DNA of 64,000 bases from Pseudomonas sp. B6002 (GTDB taxonomy: Bacteria > Pseudomonadota > Gammaproteobacteria > Pseudomonadales > Pseudomonadaceae), in the NCBI RefSeq assembly GCF_013385985.1, contig NZ_JACAOY010000016.1, positions 1 through 64,000 of the forward strand, given 5' to 3'. The translations under genes and the position numbers were made by a program. The notes below the pieces were generated by a model. It was not told the DNA's origin, did not search any database, and was given only the letters and a program-made list of their open reading frames with translations. This document shows positions 59,013 to 64,000 of this stretch, piece after piece (within the stretch, counting starts at the first letter, position 1; each line of letters begins with the position of its first letter).

Positions 59013-59828
59013 TTACTTTGCTGGGGTGCCGACAGGTTGCTGCAATTGCGCTTTCCAACGCTCCAGATTGCGCTGCAACGCCGCTTGCGCCACACCGGAA
59101 GCGGGCAATTCTGTCATCTTTTTGGCCAACTGTCCGCGCAGCCACGGATCATTGCAGGCCGAGTTGTGGGAAATCGCCAGGTACAGGCCCGGCTGGTCGA
59201 TGGGCACTTCGCGGGCGACCAGGTCATTGCTCATGCCCAGGGTCTGGGCCATGGCCATGCCGGAATAACGTCCGGCCAGCACGTAGTCCACCTCACCGAG
59301 CAGCAGCTTCTGAAACGCGGGGGTCAGGGTGGGCAAACGCTGCAAGCTGAGTTGCTGGCCGGCAAACGTCTCGAAGTCGGCACTCAAGCGCGCCCGCTCT
59401 GACACTGCGCCCTTGTGGCCATGCAGGTCCGCGGCCGATGCATACACCAGCGTCGAGTCCTTGCGGGTCCACACCAGGTAATCGATCTGCACCAGCGCCG
59501 GGTGGATGTAGTCGAGGGTTTCCAGCTCGCCCAGGTTCAGCGGCGCATCGGCCAGAACGTCCATGCGCCCGCTGCGCACTTCCTCCAGCGCCAGGGAGCG
59601 CTTGCCGCCGTAGAGCAGGTCGATTTTCAGGCCGAGGTCCTTGCCCACCTGTTGCAACACATCGGCGGTGGCGCCGATCAGGTGCGTGGGGTCTTGCGGG
59701 TCACGCCACAGCAGCGGTGGCGCGTCCGGGCTGCCGGTGATCACCAGGCGCTCGCATTTGCCGGCGGCCGGCGCCAGGCCCGGCAGCAACGCAAGCCCCA
59801 ACAATACACTCCAACGACGCAATTCCAT
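59013..59828 (-). CDS. periplasmic solute-binding protein (family 3-like)
   Basis: The 271-aa protein starts MELRRWSVLLGLALLPGLAP, with a signal peptide. It has the type II periplasmic binding fold: PPLLWRDPQDPTHLIGATADVLQQVGKDLGLK, VRSGRMDVLADAPLN, VDYVLAGRYSGMAMA. No ABC permease is adjacent, so it may sense or bind rather than serve transport. A ribosome-binding GGAGG lies upstream. Confidence 0.82.
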   Translation of the reverse strand: MELRRWSVLLGLALLPGLAPAAGKCERLVITGSPDAPPLLWRDPQDPTHLIGATADVLQQVGKDLGLKIDLLYGGKRSLALEEVRSGRMDVLADAPLNLGELETLDYIHPALVQIDYLVWTRKDSTLVYASAADLHGHKGAVSERARLSADFETFAGQQLSLQRLPTLTPAFQKLLLGEVDYVLAGRYSGMAMAQTLGMSNDLVAREVPIDQPGLYLAISHNSACNDPWLRGQLAKKMTELPASGVAQAALQRNLERWKAQLQQPVGTPAK

Positions 59829-59860
59829 GACCCCTCCTCCCAATGACAAACGCATCCCTT

Positions 59861-59941
59861 GTAGGAGCCGGCTTGCCGGCGATGGCGTCCGTACGACCAA
59901 TACAGATTTGACAGGCCTATCGCCGGCAAGCCGGCTCCTAC
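59861..59941. repeat. paired REP element (BIME), 23-bp perfect arms
   Basis: GTAGGAGCCGGCTTGCCGGC plus GAT (59861-59883) and its complement (59919-59941). Same core family as the others in the window, with palindromic GCCGGCTTGCCGGC. Confidence 0.92.
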
Positions 59942-59945
59942 GGGG

Positions 59946-59976
59946 CAAAAAAAAGCCCGGTCATACGACCGGGCTC
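59946..59976 (-). terminator. rho-independent terminator of the etfBA operon
   Basis: Stem AGCCCGGTC (59954-59962) / GACCGGGCT (59967-59975), loop ATAC. On the minus strand it is followed by eight T. It ends the leftward etfBA transcript, 22 bp past the etfA stop. Confidence 0.92.
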
Positions 59977-59997
59977 TTTATAAGTGAAGCGGCTGGA

Positions 59998-60927
59998 TTA
60001 GACCAGCTTCTCCAACTCAGGTACAGCTTCGAACAAGTCCGCCACCAGGCCGTAATCAGCCACCTGGAAGATCGGTGCTTCTTCGTCCTTGTTGATCGCG
60101 ACGATCACTTTGGAGTCTTTCATACCGGCCAAGTGCTGGATCGCGCCGGAGATACCGACGGCGATGTACAGCTGTGGCGCGACGATCTTGCCGGTCTGGC
60201 CGACCTGCATGTCGTTGGGTACGAAACCTGCGTCGACGGCCGCGCGGGAAGCGCCGACCGCAGCGCCCAGCTTGTCGGCCAGGGCGTACAGGTGCTTGAA
60301 GTTGTCACCGTTCTGCATGCCACGGCCGCCGGAAACGACGATCTTGGCAGCGGTCAGCTCAGGACGGTCCGACTTGGCCAGCTCTTCGCCAACAAAGCTG
60401 GAAGTGCCAGCGTCGTGGGCAGCCGCAACGGCTTCAACGGCAGCCGAACCACCTTCGGCGGCAACCGGGTCGAAACCGGTGGCACGCACGGTGATGACTT
60501 TAATCGAAGCGTTGGACTGTACGGTCGCGATGGCGTTACCGGCGTAGATCGGGCGCTTGAAGGTGTCGGTGCTTTCTACCGAAATGATCTCGGAGATCTG
60601 GTCAACGTCCAGCTGCGCGGCAACGCGTGGCAGGATGTTTTTGCCGTTAGAGGTGGCGGCAGCCAGGATGTGGCTGTAGCCAGCGCCCAGCTCAGCTACC
60701 AGCGGAGCAACGTTTTCTGGCAACTGATGCGCGTAGGCGGCATTGTCAGCGTTCAGGACTTTGCTCACGCCCGCGATTTTCGCAGCGGCTTCAGCCACGG
60801 CGCCAGCGCCCTGGCCGGCAACCAGTACGTGAATGTCGCCACCGATTTTAGCAGCGGCAGCCACGGTGTTCAGGGTGGCCGGGGCCAGCACCTTGTTATC
60901 GTGTTCGGCGATTACGAGGATAGTCAT
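59998..60927 (-). CDS. etfA: electron transfer flavoprotein alpha subunit
   Basis: The 309-aa protein ([20 protein letters not shown]) has the C-terminal FAD-binding signature [43 protein letters not shown] and the [14 protein letters not shown] motif. With EtfB it carries electrons from acyl-CoA dehydrogenases to ETF-QO. It lies 2 bp after etfB. Confidence 0.97.
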   Translation of the reverse strand: MTILVIAEHDNKVLAPATLNTVAAAAKIGGDIHVLVAGQGAGAVAEAAAKIAGVSKVLNADNAAYAHQLPENVAPLVAELGAGYSHILAAATSNGKNILPRVAAQLDVDQISEIISVESTDTFKRPIYAGNAIATVQSNASIKVITVRATGFDPVAAEGGSAAVEAVAAAHDAGTSSFVGEELAKSDRPELTAAKIVVSGGRGMQNGDNFKHLYALADKLGAAVGASRAAVDAGFVPNDMQVGQTGKIVAPQLYIAVGISGAIQHLAGMKDSKVIVAINKDEEAPIFQVADYGLVADLFEAVPELEKLV

Positions 60928-60929
60928 GA

Positions 60930-61679
60930 TCAGATCACCTTCGCTTCGTTTTTCAGTTTCTCGACCAGTTCAGCCACCGATTTGACCTTGATGCCCGCGC
61001 TGCGAGCAGCCGGTGCTTCAACCTTGACGGTCTTGTTGGTGGAGGCGGTGGAAACGCCCAAAGCGTCTGGAGTCACCGACTCAAGCGGCTTCTTCTTGGC
61101 TTTCATGATGTTTGGCAGGGACGCGTAGCGCGGCTCGTTCAAACGCAGGTCGGTGGTGACGATGGCCGGCAGTTTCAACGAAACGGTTTGTGCGCCGCCG
61201 TCGATTTCACGGGTCACCGCGACGCTGTCGCCATTCACTTCAACTTTGGAAGCGAAGGTGCCTTGGCCGTAACCGGTCAGGGCAGCCAGCATCTGGCCAG
61301 TCTGGTTGTTGTCGCTGTCGATGGCCTGTTTGCCGAGGATCACCAGCTGAGGCTGTTCCTTGTCGACAACGGCCTTGAGCAGCTTGGCAACGGCCAGGGA
61401 GGTCAGCTCTTCAGCGGACTCGACCAGGATGGCGCGGTCGGCGCCCAATGCCAGGGCGGTACGCAGCTGCTCTTGAGCAGTGGTAGGGCCGATGGAAACC
61501 ACGACGATTTCAGTCGCCACGCCTTTCTCTTTCAGGCGGACGGCTTCTTCCACAGCGATTTCGCAGAAAGGGTTCATCGACATCTTGACGTTAGCAAGGT
61601 CGACGCCGGAATTGTCCGCCTTGACGCGAACTTTCACGTTGTAATCGACAACGCGTTTGACAGCTACAAGAACCTTCAT
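60930..61679 (-). CDS. etfB: electron transfer flavoprotein beta subunit
   Basis: The 249-aa protein ([20 protein letters not shown]) shows the EtfB signature [45 protein letters not shown]. It binds AMP and pairs with EtfA. First gene of the leftward operon, facing the ETF-QO gene across a 507-bp divergent region. Confidence 0.97.
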   Translation of the reverse strand: MKVLVAVKRVVDYNVKVRVKADNSGVDLANVKMSMNPFCEIAVEEAVRLKEKGVATEIVVVSIGPTTAQEQLRTALALGADRAILVESAEELTSLAVAKLLKAVVDKEQPQLVILGKQAIDSDNNQTGQMLAALTGYGQGTFASKVEVNGDSVAVTREIDGGAQTVSLKLPAIVTTDLRLNEPRYASLPNIMKAKKKPLESVTPDALGVSTASTNKTVKVEAPAARSAGIKVKSVAELVEKLKNEAKVI

Positions 61680-61948
61680 GGATTCCTCGTTACTCTCCGG
61701 TGAAAAGAAAGTCGCCTAGGCGAACCTGGCGGTTGATGCTCATCGGCACACAAGGGCACCTCCAAAAACGTCGGCGGATGACCTTGCTCACGGGAAGTGA
61801 TGACCGTTCGTCAGCAGTGACTGAGAGGTCATTCTTTATCGCAGCGTGTAAACTGCGCGCCATTGCTTGGACGCGCGCCACCTTTCTTGCTTTTGGACGT
61901 GCTCTTGAAACCTGCAGTCTGCCTACGGTAAGCGCAAAACCGACCGTA

Positions 61949-61978
61949 TATTGACCGGAACGCCTATTCTGGTCAATA
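61949..61978. promoter_or_regulatory. inverted repeat in the etf divergent region
   Basis: TATTGACC-N14-GGTCAATA, perfect 8-bp arms. The left arm also contains TTGACC, which could double as a -35 box for rightward transcription. The regulator is unknown. Confidence 0.4.
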
Positions 61979-62036
61979 CGGCAAAATAGCCCGTCATAAG
62001 CCGCGTCTCTTTGATTTACCTAGCCTGCGAGCAATT

Positions 62037-62050
62037 CAAACAAACGTTTG
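62037..62050. promoter_or_regulatory. PsrA-type operator
   Basis: CAAAC-AAAC-GTTTG fits the published PsrA consensus (G/C)AAAC-N2-4-GTTT(G/C). PsrA is a TetR-family regulator released by long-chain fatty acids, and the etf genes of P. aeruginosa (PA2951-PA2953) are, as I recall, among its targets. The site lies 137 bp before the ETF-QO start. Confidence 0.7.
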
Positions 62051-62186
62051 TATTGGACGCTGCCAGTGGTGTAGATATAATGCGCCACCTAGAGAGAAAG
62101 GTGGGTCCTGCCGTTGCTGCAAGACGACACCGAACCTCCACCCATTAGAAAAAAAAGCCTGTTGAGCCTTGAGTAGGAGATAGCCT

Positions 62187-63851
62187 GTGGAACGCGAATA
62201 CATGGAATTCGACGTGGTCATCGTCGGCGCTGGCCCGGCGGGACTGTCTGCCGCCTGCCGACTGAAGCAGAAGGCCGCCGAAGCCGGTAAGGAAATCAGC
62301 GTCTGCGTGGTCGAGAAAGGCTCCGAAGTCGGCGCCCATATCCTCTCCGGTGCCGTGTTCGAACCACGCGCCCTGAACGAACTGTTCCCGGACTGGAAAG
62401 AACTCGGCGCCCCGCTCAACACCCCGGTGGTGCGCGATGACATCTATGTACTGCGCAGCCCCGAAGCCTCCACCAAGGTCCCTGACTTCTTTGTGCCCAA
62501 GACCATGCACAACGAAGGCAACTACATCATCTCCCTGGGCAACCTGTGCCGCTGGCTGGCCCAGCAGGCCGAGAACCTGGGCGTGGAAGTCTACCCAGGC
62601 TTCGCCGCCCAGGAAGCACTGTTCGACGAAAACGGCGTGGTACGCGGGATCATCACCGGCGACCTCGGCGTCGACCGTGAAGGCAACCCGAAAGAAGGCG
62701 TCTACACCCCCGGCATGGAACTGCGTGGCAAGTACACGCTGTTCGCCGAAGGCTGCCGCGGCCACATCGGCAAGCAACTGATCCAGCGCTTCAACCTGGA
62801 CAGCGACGCCGACGCCCAGCACTACGGCATCGGCCTGAAAGAAATCTGGGAAATCGACCCGGCCAAGCACCAGCCAGGCCTGGTGGTGCACACCGCCGGT
62901 TGGCCACTGGACATCATGAGCGCCGAGAACACCGGTGGCTCGTTCCTCTACCACCTGGAAAACAACCAGGTGGTCGTCGGCCTGATCGTCGACCTGTCCT
63001 ACAGCAACACCTTCCTGTCGCCGTTCGATGAGTTCCAGCGCCTCAAGCACCACCCGGTGCTGGCCCAGTACCTCGAAGGCGGCAAGCGCATCAGCTACGG
63101 TGCCCGTGCCATCTGCAAAGGCGGCCTGAACTCGTTGCCGAAGATGGTTTTCAAAGGTGGCGCGCTGATCGGTTGCGACCTCGGCACCCTGAACTTCGCC
63201 AAGATCAAGGGCAGCCACACCGCGATGAAGTCCGGCATGCTCGCCGCCGACGCCGTGGCCGACCGCCTGTTCGCCGAATCCGAAGGCGGTGATGAACTGA
63301 CCGCTTACGTCGACAGCTTCAAGAACAGCTGGCTCTACGAAGAACTGTTCGCCAGCCGCAACTTCGGCCCGGCGATGCACAAGTTCGGCCCGATCCTCGG
63401 CGCAGGTTTCAACTGGTTCGACCAGAACATCCTGGGCGGCAAGATGCCGTTCACCCTGCACGACACCAAGCCGGACTACGCCTGCCTCAAGCTGGCCAAG
63501 GACAGCAAGAAGATCGACTACCCCAAACCCGACGGCAAGCTGAGCTTCGACAAGTTGAGCTCGGTGTTCCTCTCCAGCACCAACCATGAAGAAGAGCAAC
63601 CGTGCCACTTGAAGCTCAAGGACCCGAGCATCCCACTCGGCACCAACCTGCCGCTCTACGATGAACCGGCGCAGCGCTACTGCCCGGCTGGCGTGTATGA
63701 GGTGATCACCAAGGAAGACGGCGAGAAGCGCTTCCAGATCAACGCCCAGAACTGCGTGCACTGCAAGACCTGTGACATCAAGGACCCTTCGCAGAACATC
63801 ACGTGGGTCACGCCGGAAGGCGCGGGCGGACCGACTTACCCGAATATGTAA
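62187..63851 (+). CDS. electron transfer flavoprotein-ubiquinone oxidoreductase
   Basis: The 554-aa protein starts with GTG (MEREYMEFDVVIVGAGPAGL); AGGAGA lies 6 nt upstream. FAD-binding GAGPAGL is at residues about 14-20. The ubiquinone-site regions follow, and the C-terminal 4Fe-4S ligands are in RYCPAGVYE and NCVHCKTCDIKDPSQNITW. It passes electrons from ETF to ubiquinone at the inner membrane. It diverges from etfBA, as in other pseudomonads. Confidence 0.97.
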   Translation: MEREYMEFDVVIVGAGPAGLSAACRLKQKAAEAGKEISVCVVEKGSEVGAHILSGAVFEPRALNELFPDWKELGAPLNTPVVRDDIYVLRSPEASTKVPDFFVPKTMHNEGNYIISLGNLCRWLAQQAENLGVEVYPGFAAQEALFDENGVVRGIITGDLGVDREGNPKEGVYTPGMELRGKYTLFAEGCRGHIGKQLIQRFNLDSDADAQHYGIGLKEIWEIDPAKHQPGLVVHTAGWPLDIMSAENTGGSFLYHLENNQVVVGLIVDLSYSNTFLSPFDEFQRLKHHPVLAQYLEGGKRISYGARAICKGGLNSLPKMVFKGGALIGCDLGTLNFAKIKGSHTAMKSGMLAADAVADRLFAESEGGDELTAYVDSFKNSWLYEELFASRNFGPAMHKFGPILGAGFNWFDQNILGGKMPFTLHDTKPDYACLKLAKDSKKIDYPKPDGKLSFDKLSSVFLSSTNHEEEQPCHLKLKDPSIPLGTNLPLYDEPAQRYCPAGVYEVITKEDGEKRFQINAQNCVHCKTCDIKDPSQNITWVTPEGAGGPTYPNM

Positions 63852-63856
63852 GCCAA

Positions 63857-63887
63857 AAAAAGGCTCCCAAATGGGAGCCTTTTTTTA
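63857..63887. terminator. terminator after the ETF-QO gene
   Basis: Stem AGGCTCCC (63861-63868) / GGGAGCCT (63873-63880), preceded by seven A and followed by seven T, so it works in both directions. Confidence 0.92.
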
Positions 63888-63914
63888 CAGCTGACACAGC
63901 GCGGTCAGTTGTGA

Positions 63915-63992
63915 GAGCTGGCTTGCCTGCGATAGCGGTGGGCCAGCTATACATAAGGCACTGACAGACCGCTATCGCAGGCAAGCCAGCTC
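63915..63992. repeat. paired REP element (BIME), 25-bp perfect arms
   Basis: GAGCTGGCTTGCCTGCGATA plus GCGGT (63915-63939) and its complement (63968-63992). The arms are the longest of the six pairs in the window. Confidence 0.92.
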
Positions 63993-64000
63993 CCACATTG

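Larger units (their letters stand above)
61680..62186. other. divergent regulatory region between etfBA and ETF-QO
   Basis: 507 bp with no convincing gene. It contains a CAAAC-N4-GTTTG operator (62037-62050) and an 8-bp inverted repeat TATTGACC (61949-61956) / GGTCAATA (61971-61978). The promoters of both oxidation units must be here. Confidence 0.65.

Noticed and set aside
62145-63761. 538-codon minus-strand frame opposite ETF-QO
   Set aside because: A codon-bias shadow. The plus-strand product has all ETF-QO motifs, while the minus translation is low complexity.
1-64000. CRISPR arrays, insertion sequences and rRNA genes
   Set aside because: I saw no regularly spaced direct repeats, no transposase motif and no rRNA sequence. 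The repeats seen are REPs, att cores, motif clusters and the duplicated leader.

Overview
The window is a stretch of a Pseudomonas chromosome, most likely of the P. fluorescens group. The evidence is the etfBA / ETF-QO divergon, the RraB, PlsC, CorA and MocR-type proteins, and abundant paired REP elements with a GGAGC(C/T)GGCTTGCC core. The left 40.8 kb is a complete-looking P2/phiCTX-type prophage in the 3' end of tRNA-Ser(GGA). The 23 bp at positions 1-23 recur exactly at 40784-40806 inside the intact tRNA gene. The window therefore opens at or inside attL, and the prophage ends at attR.

PROPHAGE (1-40806). From left to right: an attP-arm region full of TTACT/AGTAA repeats (24-795); a cargo block with an OLD-family ATPase/TOPRIM nuclease, an apparently frameshifted zinc-knuckle protein, a two-TM protein and a Dam-type adenine methyltransferase (796-5976); and a structured cos-like region (6020-6131). 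Then comes a near-canonical P2 late block: Q and P leftward, then O N M L X, two holin-like proteins, endolysin, i/o-spanins, R S, V W J I H G, FI FII E/E' T U D. A DUF2971 gene on the opposite strand sits between S and V. E/E' keeps the T6G -1 frameshift signal. Three dyads of the form TGT-N13-ACA stand at the expected late promoters (P/O divergent, V, FI), and an Ogr-type zinc-finger protein with exact C-X2-C-X22-C-X4-C spacing is encoded at 31962. The immunity region holds a C-type repressor (minus strand) and a rightward promoter overlapping an ACGCAC-N8-GTGCGT operator. Downstream of the repressor, on its strand, lies a two-gene pair (304 aa soluble, then 183 aa with four TM segments) whose layout mirrors cI-rexA-rexB of lambda. 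The early operon carries Cox/CII-like regulators, ogr, a zinc/TOPRIM/P-loop primase-helicase in place of P2 gpA, two small genes behind duplicated hairpin leaders, a C5-cytosine methyltransferase with six internal repeats, and the tyrosine integrase. Two small genes of unknown role lie between int and attR.

CHROMOSOME (40807-64000). tRNA-Ser and its promoter; a crotonase; a PlsC-type acyltransferase; CorA; a class I glutamine amidotransferase; a FadB/FadJ-like multifunctional enzyme with a thiolase; a 31-aa membrane micropeptide; a c-type cytochrome; a three-gene operon of circularly permuted ATP-grasp, alpha-E and transglutaminase-like proteins; a candidate small RNA; RraB; a START-domain lipid-binding protein; a cysteine-cluster protein; a MocR regulator; OmpA-like and DUF4398 lipoproteins; a periplasmic solute-binding protein; etfBA; and ETF-QO, with a PsrA-type operator between the last two units. 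Six paired REP elements occur here and I saw none in the prophage.

The best candidate for an undescribed system is the repressor-linked soluble + four-TM pair at 28545-30007. Weaker accessory candidates are the DUF2971 gene inside the tail operon, the OLD cargo block, and the small genes beside attR. All functions are assigned by reading motifs and gene order; no database search was possible.
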